64,000 nucleotides of DNA, from the NCBI RefSeq assembly GCF_014635205.1, contig NZ_BMCN01000001.1:248001-312000 (forward strand), in the 5' to 3' direction. The notes below the pieces were generated by a model. That model searched no databases. It saw nothing but the letters and a program-made list of their open reading frames with translations, and was not told the DNA's origin. Made by a program: the position numbers and the translations under genes. The DNA comes from Jeotgalicoccus aerolatus. Its GTDB lineage: Bacteria > Bacillota > Bacilli > Staphylococcales > Salinicoccaceae. Position 1 is the first letter of the stretch. Every line of letters starts with the position of its first letter. Shown here one piece after another: positions 20,574 through 30,757 of this stretch.

Positions 20574-20960
20574 TTATAAACCAGTATTATCTTTGTTTTT
20601 TTCTTCAACAGCTTTTAATGAATCTCTCATTTCACGGAGAAGCACTAACTGTTCGTCTTCAACATCTTCTTCAACGAAACGGTTTTTAGTCAGTTTGTTA
20701 ACGACTTTAACGAATACGAATACTGCTGCACCGATAATAACGAAGTCGATAATTGCCTGGATGAACACACCGTATGTAATACCCATGTATACCCAGTCTG
20801 AAGCGAAATCAGTATCGCCGAATATTAAAGCGATTAAAGGCATGATAATATTTTCTACGAGTGCCTGAACGATCTTACCGAACGCTGCACCGATAACTAC
20901 TGCGACTGCGAGGTCTAAAATGTTCCCGCGCAGCATAAAATCTTTAAATTCCTGCCACAT
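20574..20960 (-). CDS. mscL: Large-conductance mechanosensitive channel MscL
   Basis: 128 residues. The N-terminus has the family signature FMLRGNILDLAVAVVIGAAFGKIV, which forms the first, pore-lining helix. A periplasm-side-type loop and a second helix (IDFVIIGAAVFVFVKVV) follow, then a charged C-terminal helix. The homopentamer opens under membrane tension to release solutes on hypo-osmotic shock, which suits a salt-tolerant organism. AGGAGG lies before the start. The gene is monocistronic, convergent with folC. Confidence 0.97.
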   Translation of the reverse strand: MWQEFKDFMLRGNILDLAVAVVIGAAFGKIVQALVENIIMPLIALIFGDTDFASDWVYMGITYGVFIQAIIDFVIIGAAVFVFVKVVNKLTKNRFVEEDVEDEQLVLLREMRDSLKAVEEKNKDNTGL

Positions 20961-21164
20961 AAAAAAACCTCCTGTAAATTTATAATTTCTAACTTTTTTA
21001 TATACTACACCATTTAAGACAGATTACAAGAGTTAATTTACACCTTAATATTATCTTCACACGAATTTACAAGCACAATATTTATAACCTTTAGTTATGA
21101 ATGCTATAATTAAAGATAAATAAAAGTTAATCTTATAACAAGCTTATTCATATCAATAGTTTGC

Positions 21165-21201
21165 TTGAAAGCATTTACTTTATATTGGGAGTAAGTATAC
21201 A
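21165..21201 (+). promoter_or_regulatory. Probable acnA promoter with a near-consensus cre site
   Basis: TTGAAAGCATTTACT (21165-21179) fits the CcpA cre pattern WTGNAANCGNWNNCW with one mismatch (CA for CG). It overlaps a possible -35 TTTACT (21174-21179) that stands 16 bases from TATACA (21196-21201). Overlap with the promoter would fit carbon catabolite repression of aconitase. Both elements are by-eye matches. Confidence 0.45.
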
Positions 21202-21233
21202 ATTAAGATGACTAAATTTAGAGGGGGCTTTTA

Positions 21234-23930
21234 ATGATGTCAAAGAATGTGAAGGATAATTCTCGTCAGACATTAACAGTAAACGGTAAAGACTATACTT
21301 ATTACAGCCTGCAGTCACTTGCAGACAAAGGGATGAGCAAGTCTGAAAACTTGCCGTATTCAATCCGTGTATTACTGGAATCAGTACTTAGACAATATGA
21401 CGGCCGCGTGATTAACGATGATCACGTCGAAGCGTTAGCAAACTGGGACAAAGGGGATATTAAAGGTAAAGAAGTGCCATTCAAACCTTCCCGCGTTATT
21501 TTACAAGATTTCACAGGGGTGCCGGCGGTCGTCGACCTTGCATCACTCCGTAAAGCAATGGACGACGTTGACGGCGACGTTCAAAAAATCAACCCTGAAG
21601 TGCCGGTTGACTTAGTGATTGACCACTCAGTACAGGTCGATGAGTACGGCAGCACAAACGCACTGCAAAAAAATATGGATTTAGAGTTCTCACGCAACAT
21701 GGAACGTTACGAGTTCCTGCGCTGGGCAACGAAAGCATTTGATAACTACCAGGCTGTTCCGCCAGCAACAGGGATCGTTCACCAGGTAAACTTAGAATAT
21801 CTTGCTAACGTTGTGCACAATAGAGACAATGTACTCTTCCCGGATACTCTGGTCGGTACGGACTCTCATACGACGATGATTAACGGACTCGGCGTTTTAG
21901 GCTGGGGTGTCGGCGGTATCGAAGCTGAAGCGAGCATGCTTGGACAGCCTTCATACTTCCCGGTGCCTGAAGTTATCGGTGTACGCATGACGAATTCACT
22001 GCCTGAAGGGACAACAGCAACTGACTTGGCACTTAGAGTGACTGAAGAGCTGAGAAAGAAAGGCGTTGTTGGTAAATTTGTAGAGTTCTTCGGTAAAGGG
22101 GTCACTGAATTACCGTTGGCAGACCGTGCGACTATCGCAAACATGGCGCCTGAATACGGTGCGACTTGCGGCTTCTTCGCAGTCGATGATGAAACACTGG
22201 ACTACTTAAAATTAACTGGACGCGACAGCGAGCATATCGATGTTGTCCGTGAGTATTTAAAAGAAAATAACTTATTCTTCGACGCAGCAGTCGAACCGAC
22301 TTACACTGACGTTGTTGAACTTGACTTATCTACTGTTGAATCGTCACTGGCTGGACCGAAACGTCCGCAGGACTTAATCAACTTATCAGATATGAAAGAA
22401 GAATACAGAAAATCAGTGACAGCTGAAGCAGGCAACCACGGCCACGGCTTAACTGAAGATGAGTTCAATAAAACAGGCACTGTTGAATACAACGACGGTG
22501 ACAAAGATGAACTGAAAACAGGTGACTTAGTCATCGCGGCGATTACTTCATGTACGAACACATCTAACCCGTACGTTATGTTAGGTGCCGGTCTGATTGC
22601 TAAAAAAGCAGTTGAAAAAGGACTGACTGTTCCTAAATACGTGAAGACATCACTGGCACCGGGTTCTAAAGTCGTTACAGGCTATTTAGAAGATGCCGGC
22701 CTGCAGCCTTACTTAGATCAGCTCGGCTTTAACCTTGTCGGCTACGGCTGTACGACATGTATCGGTAACTCAGGTCCATTGCGTCCTGAAGTAACGAAAA
22801 CAATCGTCGACGAAGATATGCTTGTATCTTCAGTCTTATCCGGTAACCGTAACTTTGAAGGCCGTATCCACCCGTTAGTTAAAGCCAACTACTTAGCTTC
22901 ACCGCAGCTGGTTGTTGCTTACGCACTGGCAGGGACTGTCGATATCGATCTTAGAAACGAACCGCTTGGACAAGATAAAGAAGGCAACGATGTCTATATG
23001 AAAGACATCTGGCCGTCAATTAAAGAAGTCAGAGACACTGTAATGTCTACAGTGACACCTGAATTGTTCAGAAAAGAATACGAAACTGTGTTCAATTCCA
23101 ACGAAACTTGGAATGCAATCGATGTGACAGATGCACCGTTATACGATTTCGATGACAGTTCAACATATATTCAAAACCCGTCATTCTTCCAGAACCTATC
23201 TAAAGAAGCAGGTAAAATCGAGCCGTTAAACGGTCTCCGTGTACTTGGTAAATTTGGAGATTCTGTAACGACTGACCACATTTCACCAGCAGGTGCGATC
23301 GGTAAAGATACGCCGGCAGGTAAATGGTTAATCGAACAGGGCGTGTCACCGCGCGACTTTAACTCATACGGTTCACGGCGCGGTAACCATGAAGTAATGG
23401 TGCGCGGAACATTTGCGAACATCCGCATTAAAAACCAAATCGCACCGGGCACAGAAGGCGGCTTTACGACTTACTGGCCAAACGGTGAAGTGATGAGCAT
23501 TTACGATGCATCACAAAAATACCAGGAAGACGGTACAGGACTTGTTGTTGTCGCCGGAGACGACTACGGTATGGGCTCAAGCCGCGACTGGGCAGCCAAA
23601 GGAACGAACTTACTCGGTGTTAAAGCCGTTATCGCTGCAAGCTACGAGCGTATCCACCGTTCTAACTTAGTGATGATGGGCGTCTTGCCACTACAATTTG
23701 TCAATGGTGAAAACGCTGAAGACCACGGCTTAGACGGTTCTGAAACATTCGATATTAATATCGATGAAAGTGTTGTCGCTGGAGAAATTATCGATGTCGT
23801 TGCAAGAAAAGAAAACGGCGAAGCAGTTACATTCCAGGCTAAAGTGCGTTTCGACTCTGATGTTGAAGCGGATTATTACAGACACGGCGGAATTTTACAG
23901 CTTGTACTCCGCAACAAAATTGCTTCATAA
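21234..23930 (+). CDS. acnA: Aconitate hydratase (aconitase A)
   Basis: 898 residues, the usual size for the IRP/AcnA-type enzyme. It isomerises citrate to isocitrate in the TCA cycle. Iron-sulphur ligands are in SCTNTSNPY and [10 protein letters not shown]. The N-terminal domain has [12 protein letters not shown] and [21 protein letters not shown]. The C-terminal swivel domain has the active-site [23 protein letters not shown] precedes ATG 21234; ATG 21237 is equally possible. It is followed by a strong bidirectional terminator. Confidence 0.98.
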   Translation: MMSKNVKDNSRQTLTVNGKDYTYYSLQSLADKGMSKSENLPYSIRVLLESVLRQYDGRVINDDHVEALANWDKGDIKGKEVPFKPSRVILQDFTGVPAVVDLASLRKAMDDVDGDVQKINPEVPVDLVIDHSVQVDEYGSTNALQKNMDLEFSRNMERYEFLRWATKAFDNYQAVPPATGIVHQVNLEYLANVVHNRDNVLFPDTLVGTDSHTTMINGLGVLGWGVGGIEAEASMLGQPSYFPVPEVIGVRMTNSLPEGTTATDLALRVTEELRKKGVVGKFVEFFGKGVTELPLADRATIANMAPEYGATCGFFAVDDETLDYLKLTGRDSEHIDVVREYLKENNLFFDAAVEPTYTDVVELDLSTVESSLAGPKRPQDLINLSDMKEEYRKSVTAEAGNHGHGLTEDEFNKTGTVEYNDGDKDELKTGDLVIAAITSCTNTSNPYVMLGAGLIAKKAVEKGLTVPKYVKTSLAPGSKVVTGYLEDAGLQPYLDQLGFNLVGYGCTTCIGNSGPLRPEVTKTIVDEDMLVSSVLSGNRNFEGRIHPLVKANYLASPQLVVAYALAGTVDIDLRNEPLGQDKEGNDVYMKDIWPSIKEVRDTVMSTVTPELFRKEYETVFNSNETWNAIDVTDAPLYDFDDSSTYIQNPSFFQNLSKEAGKIEPLNGLRVLGKFGDSVTTDHISPAGAIGKDTPAGKWLIEQGVSPRDFNSYGSRRGNHEVMVRGTFANIRIKNQIAPGTEGGFTTYWPNGEVMSIYDASQKYQEDGTGLVVVAGDDYGMGSSRDWAAKGTNLLGVKAVIAASYERIHRSNLVMMGVLPLQFVNGENAEDHGLDGSETFDINIDESVVAGEIIDVVARKENGEAVTFQAKVRFDSDVEADYYRHGGILQLVLRNKIAS

Positions 23931-23949
23931 AGAACTGAACAGAAATAAA

Positions 23950-23985
23950 AAATCCATCAAAGCACTGCTTTGATGGATTTATATT
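23950..23985. terminator. Bidirectional terminator between acnA and plsY
   Basis: AAATCCATCAAAG and CTTTGATGGATTT form a perfect 13-bp stem with loop CACTG. A-runs and T-runs flank it, so it can end both converging transcripts. Confidence 0.9.
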
Positions 23986-24009
23986 TTGCTTTAAAATATT
24001 CTTTTTGTC

Positions 24010-24600
24010 TTACATAAAAGTAATTTTAGGCTCAGTACCGGCTTTAATCCGCTTCATGTTGGAAATATGCTTGATGATAACAATAACGGCTAAAATCACA
24101 CCGAAACCGATCATAAAGGGATCTCCTGTAAACATCACTGAGATCAAAAGCGCAACGGCTGCGAAAACACTCGACAAGGAAACGTATTTCGAAATCTTTA
24201 AAGTGATTAAGAATGTTAAAATTAAAACGAGAAAAATCAGGGGACTGGCTGCAAGTATTGCACCGCCGCCTGTGGCAACTGCTTTGCCGCCTTTGAATTT
24301 TAAAAAGATCGAGTAAACGTGTCCAAGTGCTGCGACAACACCGAATATCACGACTGGAAAATCTCCGGTTCCGTCAACCAGCATAGCTGTCCATACGGGT
24401 ATGGCGCCTTTCAGCAGATCGAGAATAAGCACGACGATACCGGCTTTTTTGCCGAGTATGCGGAAGGTGTTTGTCGTTCCGACATTGCCGCTGCCGTGTT
24501 CGCGCAAATCAATTTTATAAAAGGATTTGCTGATAATCAGACTGAATGGAATAGAGCCGAAAAGGTAGCTGAATATTAATAAAATAATAACTGTATACAC
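24010..24600 (-). CDS. plsY: Acyl-phosphate:glycerol-3-phosphate acyltransferase PlsY
   Basis: 196 residues with about five membrane helices. It transfers the acyl group from acyl phosphate to glycerol-3-phosphate, starting phospholipid synthesis. Family motifs are SGNVGTTNTFR (motif 1), FKGGKAVATGGG (motif 2, phosphate binding) and IIKHISNMKRI (motif 3). The divergent neighbour is parE, as in Staphylococcus. The ribosome-binding site on the minus strand is AAGGGGA. Confidence 0.96.
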   Translation of the reverse strand: MYTVIILLIFSYLFGSIPFSLIISKSFYKIDLREHGSGNVGTTNTFRILGKKAGIVVLILDLLKGAIPVWTAMLVDGTGDFPVVIFGVVAALGHVYSIFLKFKGGKAVATGGGAILAASPLIFLVLILTFLITLKISKYVSLSSVFAAVALLISVMFTGDPFMIGFGVILAVIVIIKHISNMKRIKAGTEPKITFM

Positions 24601-24761
24601 TAAATTATCCCCTTTTGCTATCAGGTACTAATAGTTTACCATAAAATATTATTTTCGCACATAATTATATAAAGTAGATAATAATATTATTATGTAAACT
24701 TATTATAATTTGTTGCAAAAATGCGGGTTTTATATAAAAATAGATAAGTAGATTAATTTAA

Positions 24762-24775
24762 CGAACATACGTTTG
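24762..24775. promoter_or_regulatory. LexA (SOS) box upstream of parE
   Basis: CGAACATACGTTTG matches the Gram-positive LexA consensus CGAACRNRYGTTCG at all but one position (T for C). It lies 25 bases before the parE start, between the AT-rich promoter region and the ribosome-binding site. As I recall, parE-parC belongs to the LexA regulon in Staphylococcus aureus, which supports the call. Confidence 0.65.
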
Positions 24776-24799
24776 TATTGTTTGTAGGAGGATACAGAC

Positions 24800-26779
24800 T
24801 TGGCTAAACATACTGGATATACTGATGAGTCCATTCAAATATTAGAAGGTCTGGATGCTGTAAGAAAGCGTCCGGGCATGTATATCGGTTCAACGGATAC
24901 GAGAGGGCTGCATCACCTCGTATATGAAATTACCGATAACGCTGTCGACGAAATTATTAACGGTTACGGCGATGAGATCAATATTACGATTAATACAGAT
25001 GAAAGTATTACCATCCGCGATAACGGCCGGGGACTGCCGACAGGCATGCACTCGACCGGCCGTCCGACAGCTGAAGTGATTTTTACTGTCCTGCACGCAG
25101 GCGGCAAATTCAGCTCGGATAATTACAAATCCGCCGGCGGACTGCACGGTGTGGGGTCATCTGTCGTGAATGCACTGAGTGAATCGATGTCTATTAGAGT
25201 GTTTCGTGACGGCAAGATTCATACGCTGTCATTTAAAGACGGGGGCAAGGTCGACCAGCCTTTAAAAGAAGTGGGCAAGACGAAAGAAACGGGAACGGAA
25301 GTTACATTTAAAGCGGACCCGGAAATATTTAAACAGACGATCGCCTTTAACTTTGAAACGATCGCTGAACGCATGAGAGAATCTGCCTTCTTAACAAAAG
25401 GCTTAAAAATAACGATTCATGATCAGCGTTCAGATGAAGAAGAAATCTTCCAGTTCGAAGACGGTTTAAAATCATTTATCGAATTTTTAAATGAAGGTAA
25501 AGATGATATCGGCAATATCGTGATGTTCGAAGGTACGCATAATGAAATGATGGCAGAAGTCGCTTTTCAGTTTAACGACCAGTACTCTGAAACGATCATC
25601 TCTTTCGTTAACAATGTCCGAACGAAAGACGGCGGGACGCACGAAGTCGGTTTTAAAACCGGTTTTACAAGAGCTTTTAATGAGTACGCCCGTAAAATCG
25701 GCGAATTAAAAGCGAAAGATAAAAACTTAGAAGGCAGCGATATCCGTGAAGGGCTGACGGCTGTTATTTCAATTAAGCTGCCCGAACACCTGCTCCAGTT
25801 TGAAGGCCAGACTAAGGGCAAGCTCGGGACGTCTGAGGCAAGAAACTTAATGGAAACGCTCTTAACTGAGCAGCTGCCGTATTTCTTAGAAGAAAACGGG
25901 GCCTTATCGACTCAGCTGGTTAAAAAGGCCATTAAAGCTCGCCAAGTGCGTGAAGCGGCGCGTAAAGCACGTGAAGAAGCACGAAGCGGTAAGAAAAATA
26001 AATCGAGAGATACTTTGCTGTCTGGTAAATTAACACCGGCTCAGAGTAAAAATGCTAAGAAAAATGAATTGTTTTTAGTCGAGGGGGACTCTGCCGGCGG
26101 TTCAGCTAAGCAGGGCCGTGACAGACGTTTCCAGGCGATTTTGCCGCTCCGCGGTAAAGTGATTAATACTGAAAAAGCAAAATTTGAAGATATTTTTAAA
26201 AATGAAGAAATCAATACGATTATTCATACGATCGGGGCAGGGGTCGGCACCGACTTTAAAGTGGAAGACACGAACTATGATAAGATTATTATTATGACCG
26301 ATGCGGATACGGACGGTGCGCATATTCAGGTGCTGCTCTTAACCTTCTTCTTTAACTATATGAGACCGCTCTTTGAAGCCGGTAAGATTTATATTGCCTT
26401 GCCGCCTTTATTTAAATTAGAGAAAAAGGGCAAAAAGAAAGACGTTAAGTATGTCTGGACAGAAGATGAACTGGAAGCGGCTCAGCTTGAAATGGGCAAT
26501 GCGGAACTGCAGCGCTACAAAGGTCTCGGGGAAATGATGGCCGAACAGCTGTGGGAAACGACGATGAATCCAGAGACGCGCACGCTGATTCAAGTCCGCA
26601 TCGAAGACGAAGCCCTGTCCTTAAAACGCGTAACAACACTAATGGGGGATAACGTTGAAATCAGACGGAAATGGATCGATTCCAACGTGTCCTTTACTTT
26701 AGAAGAAGGCAACAGCATTCTTGATAATCAGGATGTAGAAAAATTAGCAGAGAGTGATGAAGATTATGGCCGAGCATAA
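24800..26779 (+). CDS. parE: DNA topoisomerase IV subunit B
   Basis: 659 residues, starting with TTG after GTAGGAGGA. The GHKL ATPase domain has DNAVDE, DNGRGLPTGMH and GGLHGVGSSVVNALS. The TOPRIM domain has EGDSAGGSAKQGRDRRFQA with the catalytic Glu, and TDADTDGAHI with the metal-binding aspartates. Together with ParC it decatenates sister chromosomes. I call it parE rather than gyrB because plsY is its neighbour and parC follows directly, with overlapping ends. Confidence 0.96.
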   Translation: MAKHTGYTDESIQILEGLDAVRKRPGMYIGSTDTRGLHHLVYEITDNAVDEIINGYGDEINITINTDESITIRDNGRGLPTGMHSTGRPTAEVIFTVLHAGGKFSSDNYKSAGGLHGVGSSVVNALSESMSIRVFRDGKIHTLSFKDGGKVDQPLKEVGKTKETGTEVTFKADPEIFKQTIAFNFETIAERMRESAFLTKGLKITIHDQRSDEEEIFQFEDGLKSFIEFLNEGKDDIGNIVMFEGTHNEMMAEVAFQFNDQYSETIISFVNNVRTKDGGTHEVGFKTGFTRAFNEYARKIGELKAKDKNLEGSDIREGLTAVISIKLPEHLLQFEGQTKGKLGTSEARNLMETLLTEQLPYFLEENGALSTQLVKKAIKARQVREAARKAREEARSGKKNKSRDTLLSGKLTPAQSKNAKKNELFLVEGDSAGGSAKQGRDRRFQAILPLRGKVINTEKAKFEDIFKNEEINTIIHTIGAGVGTDFKVEDTNYDKIIIMTDADTDGAHIQVLLLTFFFNYMRPLFEAGKIYIALPPLFKLEKKGKKKDVKYVWTEDELEAAQLEMGNAELQRYKGLGEMMAEQLWETTMNPETRTLIQVRIEDEALSLKRVTTLMGDNVEIRRKWIDSNVSFTLEEGNSILDNQDVEKLAESDEDYGRA

Positions 26780-29186
26780 CCCTTTACAGCAATTAAAATT
26801 AGAAGACGTGATCGGAGACCGCTTTGGGCGCTACAGCAAGTATGTCATTCAGGACCGTGCAATACCGGACGTGCGTGACGGCTTAAAACCGGTGCAGCGG
26901 AGAATCTTATACGCTATGTATAAAGAAGGCAATACTTTCGATAAGAACTACCGTAAAAGTGCTAAGACGGTCGGTAACGTGATCGGTAACTATCACCCGC
27001 ATGGGGAGAGCAGTATATACGATGCCATGGTCCGTTTAGGCCAGGATTGGAAAATGCGTGAAGAACTCATTTTAATCCACGGCAACAAAGGGAGCGTCGA
27101 CGGCGATCCGGCGGCAGCAATGCGTTATACGGAAGCGAAGCTCGCTGAAATTTCCAATGAACTCCTCAGAGATTTAAATAAAAATACGGTGCCGTTTATC
27201 GATAACTTTGACGATACGGAAAAAGAACCGTCTGTACTTCCGGCGAAATACCCGAACCTTCTGGTCAACGGCGCAACGGGGATTTCAGCGGGTTACGCTA
27301 CAGACATTCCGCCGCATAACTTAGGTGAAGTCATCGATGCGACCTTAAAAGTGATCGATAAGCCGGCAGTGTCCATCGATGAACTCCTGGAAATAGTCAA
27401 AGGCCCGGATTTCCCGACAGGCGGGATTATCCAGGGTAAGAAAGAACTTAAAAAAGCATATACAACAGGCCGCGGCCGCGTTGTTGTCCGGAGTCTCGTA
27501 TCTAAAGAAGAAACGAGAGGCAACAAGGTAAACATCGTCATCACTGAAATACCGTATGAAGTCAACAAGGCGAATATGGTTAAAAAGATGGATGAGATCC
27601 GCGCAGACCGTCAAGTCGACGGCATTATCGAAGTGCGTGACGAAACGGACAGAGAGGGTATGCGTGTCGTCATTGAAACACGTAAAGACGCCAATATCGA
27701 TGCCATCATCAACTATCTGTATAAGAAGACGGATCTGCAGGTCACTTATAACTTTAATATGGTGGCCATCAGCGACCGGGCACCGAAATTAATGAGCTTA
27801 AAAGATATTCTGGAAGCTTATATTAAGCACCAGCAAGAAGTCATTACCAACCGCTCTAAATTCGAACTGGAACATGCAAAAAAACGCATGCATATTATCG
27901 AAGGGCTGATTAAAGCCTTATCGATTTTAGACGAAGTGATCCGGACGATCAGAGAGTCGGATAATAAGCGTAATGCCAAAGAAAATCTGATTGAACAGTT
28001 CAGCTTTACTGAGCAGCAGGCAGAAGCGATTGTTATGCTCCAGCTTTACCGTTTAACGAATACGGATATTCAGGAGCTTGAAACTGAACAGAGCGAGCTC
28101 GACTTCCAAATCAATCAGCTGACTGAAATTTTAAATGATGACAAGAAATTAAAATCAGTCATTAAAACTGAACTGAGAGATATTAAGAAAAAATATGCTT
28201 CAGAGCGTCTGACGACCGTTGAAGATGAGATTCAGACGATTGAAATTTCAAAAGAGCAGTTAATTGCGAAAGAAGAGACAGTCGTGTCTTTAACGAAAGA
28301 AGGCTATGTGAAACGGACGAGTCTAAGAAGCTATAATGCATCGAATCCGGATGAGCTAGGGATGCGTGACGGTGATAAGACATTATTCTCAAGCATGTCT
28401 CACACATTAGAACAGCTCTTAGTCTTTACTAATCTCGGCAACTATATGATCATCCCGGTTCACGGCCTGCAGGATATTAGATGGAAAGATATGGGGCAGC
28501 ACTTGTCGTCCCGCTTTAATTTAAAACCGGGTGAAGAGCCGATCTTTGCAACGACTGTAGAGAAATATGACGACAGCCTGTCCATCGTAATGGCTAGCAA
28601 AAACGGCCAGGTGAAACAAACGGCTTTAAGCGAATTTGAAGCGACGCGTATTTCACGTCCAATTATGAATATTAAGCTTAAAAACGACGATCAAGTGATC
28701 GGTATTTCTATTTCAAATACCGGCAGTGAATCCTTGCTGTTTGTCACTCAAAAAGGCTTAACATTGAAATATTCACTCAGTGAAGTCTCTGCAACGGGAC
28801 TTAAATCTCAAGGTGTAAAAGCCATGAACGTTAAGGCAGACGACGCGCTGATCTACGGCGGCTTAATTCCTGAAGAAGGCAATTTAGTGACTGTGTCCAA
28901 CAGAGGGGCAGTGAAACGGACGAGTCTCGATACTTTTGATACAGGCGCAAGAGCCCAGGTTGGTTCTATGCTGTATAAAGATATTAAATCGAAACCGCAC
29001 AGAATCGTTGCAGCATCAGTGACGGCTGCAGGGCAGGATCAAACGGTAGAACTCATCTCAGAAAGTAATACGCATACACTCCGCGCCAATGAAGTACGAC
29101 TCAGCGGCAAGTATTCCAACGGCTCCTTTGTCGTTGAAGAAGAAAGCTTCGGTGTGGTGACGGATGCTTACTTTAACCTTATATAA
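26766..29186 (+). CDS. parC: DNA topoisomerase IV subunit A
   Basis: About 806 residues from ATG 26766, overlapping parE by 14 bases; GTG 26754 and ATG 26757 are upstream alternatives. The winged-helix domain carries the catalytic tyrosine (about Y121 in AAMRYTEAKL). The quinolone-resistance region reads YHPHGESSIYDAMVRL. The serine matching Staphylococcus aureus Ser80 is unchanged, while the Glu84 position is Asp. The C-terminal six-bladed beta-pinwheel wraps DNA and shows repeated VKRTSL-type strands. Confidence 0.96.
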   Translation: MAEHNPLQQLKLEDVIGDRFGRYSKYVIQDRAIPDVRDGLKPVQRRILYAMYKEGNTFDKNYRKSAKTVGNVIGNYHPHGESSIYDAMVRLGQDWKMREELILIHGNKGSVDGDPAAAMRYTEAKLAEISNELLRDLNKNTVPFIDNFDDTEKEPSVLPAKYPNLLVNGATGISAGYATDIPPHNLGEVIDATLKVIDKPAVSIDELLEIVKGPDFPTGGIIQGKKELKKAYTTGRGRVVVRSLVSKEETRGNKVNIVITEIPYEVNKANMVKKMDEIRADRQVDGIIEVRDETDREGMRVVIETRKDANIDAIINYLYKKTDLQVTYNFNMVAISDRAPKLMSLKDILEAYIKHQQEVITNRSKFELEHAKKRMHIIEGLIKALSILDEVIRTIRESDNKRNAKENLIEQFSFTEQQAEAIVMLQLYRLTNTDIQELETEQSELDFQINQLTEILNDDKKLKSVIKTELRDIKKKYASERLTTVEDEIQTIEISKEQLIAKEETVVSLTKEGYVKRTSLRSYNASNPDELGMRDGDKTLFSSMSHTLEQLLVFTNLGNYMIIPVHGLQDIRWKDMGQHLSSRFNLKPGEEPIFATTVEKYDDSLSIVMASKNGQVKQTALSEFEATRISRPIMNIKLKNDDQVIGISISNTGSESLLFVTQKGLTLKYSLSEVSATGLKSQGVKAMNVKADDALIYGGLIPEEGNLVTVSNRGAVKRTSLDTFDTGARAQVGSMLYKDIKSKPHRIVAASVTAAGQDQTVELISESNTHTLRANEVRLSGKYSNGSFVVEEESFGVVTDAYFNLI

Positions 29187-29211
29187 ATATAAAGCAGGAT
29201 GGGTGAAATAA

Positions 29212-30675
29212 ATGGAACAAGTATTTAATGTGTTTGAACAGGCAGTAAACTTCGCGAATGATTTACTTTGGCAGGAAGTGTTAATCGGTCTTCTGATAAT
29301 TGCCGGACTGTATTTTTCTTTTACTTCTAAATTTGTACAGTTCCGCTGGCTGAGGATTATGTTCTCATCACTCGGTGAGAAGCGGGCGAACATGCCGGAT
29401 GGTTCCAAAGGGATTTCATCTTTCCAGGCCTTTACAATCAGTGCTGCCCAACGTATCGGTACAGCCAATATCGCAGGGGTCGCAACGGCTATCGTCGTCG
29501 GCGGACCCGGTGCGGTCTTCTGGATGTGGATTGTGGCACTTTTAGGTGCGGGGACGGCTTTCTTTGAAGCGACGCTCGCACAGGTATATAAAGTACGCGA
29601 TAAAGAATCAGGATTCCGCGGGGGACCTGCCTATTATATGGCGAAAGGCTTAAATCAAAAAGGCATTGCGTATGTCTTTGCGGTACTGATGACGATTACT
29701 TTTGGTATTGTTTTTGTTATGCTGCAGTCGAATACAATTGCGAATGCCTATGATGAAGCCTTCGGCGTCAATCCAACAATAAGCGGTGTCATCGTGGCCA
29801 TCGTGGTCGGCCTGGTTATATTTGGCGGGGCCAAATCGATCGCCAATGTAGCGACAGCGATCGTACCGGTTATGGCAGGACTTTACTTAATCTTAGTCGC
29901 AGTCATTTTAGTGATGAACTACGATATGATTATTCCGATGCTGCAGACCATCGTTGTTAATGCCTTCGGTATTGAAGAAGTATTTGGCGGAGCAATCGGT
30001 GCTGCCATTATTAACGGCTTCCAGCGCGGACTCTTATCGAATGAAGCGGGTATGGGATCGGCGCCGAATGCGGCAGCATCAGCAGCCGTCCGTCACCCGG
30101 TTCAGCAGGGACTGATCCAGTCACTGGGCGTTTACTTCGATACGATTATCGTCTGTACAGCGACAGCGATCGTTATTTTAATGTATTCAGACCTGAGCTT
30201 TGGTGCGGATGCACCGCAGGGCATACAAGTGACTCAAGCGGCAATGGATCAGCAGTTCTTCGGTTTCGGTGGAACGATTATTGCAGTATTTATTTTACTG
30301 TTTGCCTTTTCGACGATTTTAGGGAACTACTTCTATGCACAGAGTAACTTAAGCTTTATCGTAGATAATAAGACAACAACCTTTGTATTTAGAGCCGTTG
30401 TCGTCGTTATGACGGCAGTCGGCGCGGTCTTAGGCGTCCAATTAGTATGGACATTGGCCGATCTGTTTATGGCGCTTATTGCAATCATCAACTTAATGAT
30501 GGTTGTGGCACTCAGTCCGCTGGTATTTGAACTGATGCGGGATTACAAAGAACAGAAAGACAGAGGAGAATCTCCGATATTCTTTGCTAAAAACATCAGT
30601 TACAAGTTGCCGGATGATAACGAGTGGGGTGATGAGGATTATCGTAAAGATGACCCTGAAGATTATAATAAGTAA
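29212..30675 (+). CDS. Alanine/glycine:cation symporter (AgcS family)
   Basis: 487 residues with about 11 hydrophobic segments. Family signatures are SFQAFTISAAQRIGTANIAGVA near residue 65 and QRGLLSNEAGMGSAPNAAA near residue 275. It imports alanine or glycine with Na+ or H+. The C-terminus is a long charged cytoplasmic tail rich in Asp and Lys. It follows parC after 25 bases and may be partly co-transcribed. A strong hairpin ends the unit. Confidence 0.93.
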   Translation: MEQVFNVFEQAVNFANDLLWQEVLIGLLIIAGLYFSFTSKFVQFRWLRIMFSSLGEKRANMPDGSKGISSFQAFTISAAQRIGTANIAGVATAIVVGGPGAVFWMWIVALLGAGTAFFEATLAQVYKVRDKESGFRGGPAYYMAKGLNQKGIAYVFAVLMTITFGIVFVMLQSNTIANAYDEAFGVNPTISGVIVAIVVGLVIFGGAKSIANVATAIVPVMAGLYLILVAVILVMNYDMIIPMLQTIVVNAFGIEEVFGGAIGAAIINGFQRGLLSNEAGMGSAPNAAASAAVRHPVQQGLIQSLGVYFDTIIVCTATAIVILMYSDLSFGADAPQGIQVTQAAMDQQFFGFGGTIIAVFILLFAFSTILGNYFYAQSNLSFIVDNKTTTFVFRAVVVVMTAVGAVLGVQLVWTLADLFMALIAIINLMMVVALSPLVFELMRDYKEQKDRGESPIFFAKNISYKLPDDNEWGDEDYRKDDPEDYNK

Positions 30676-30707
30676 ATCCAGGACATAAATCCTGACTGTA
30701 AATAAAA

Positions 30708-30749
30708 GACTGTCCCGGGCGCACTAGTGCATCCGGGACAGTCTTTTAT
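30708..30749. terminator. Bidirectional terminator after the symporter gene
   Basis: GACTGTCCCGG and CCGGGACAGTC form an 11-bp perfect stem, and the loop holds the palindrome GCACTAGTGC. A-rich and T-rich flanks suit both converging genes. Confidence 0.9.
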
Positions 30750-30757
30750 ATTATTAT

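Noticed and set aside
26766-29186. Quinolone resistance in ParC
   Set aside because: The residue matching Ser80 is still serine. Asp at the Glu84 position is a conservative change; by itself it does not show resistance.
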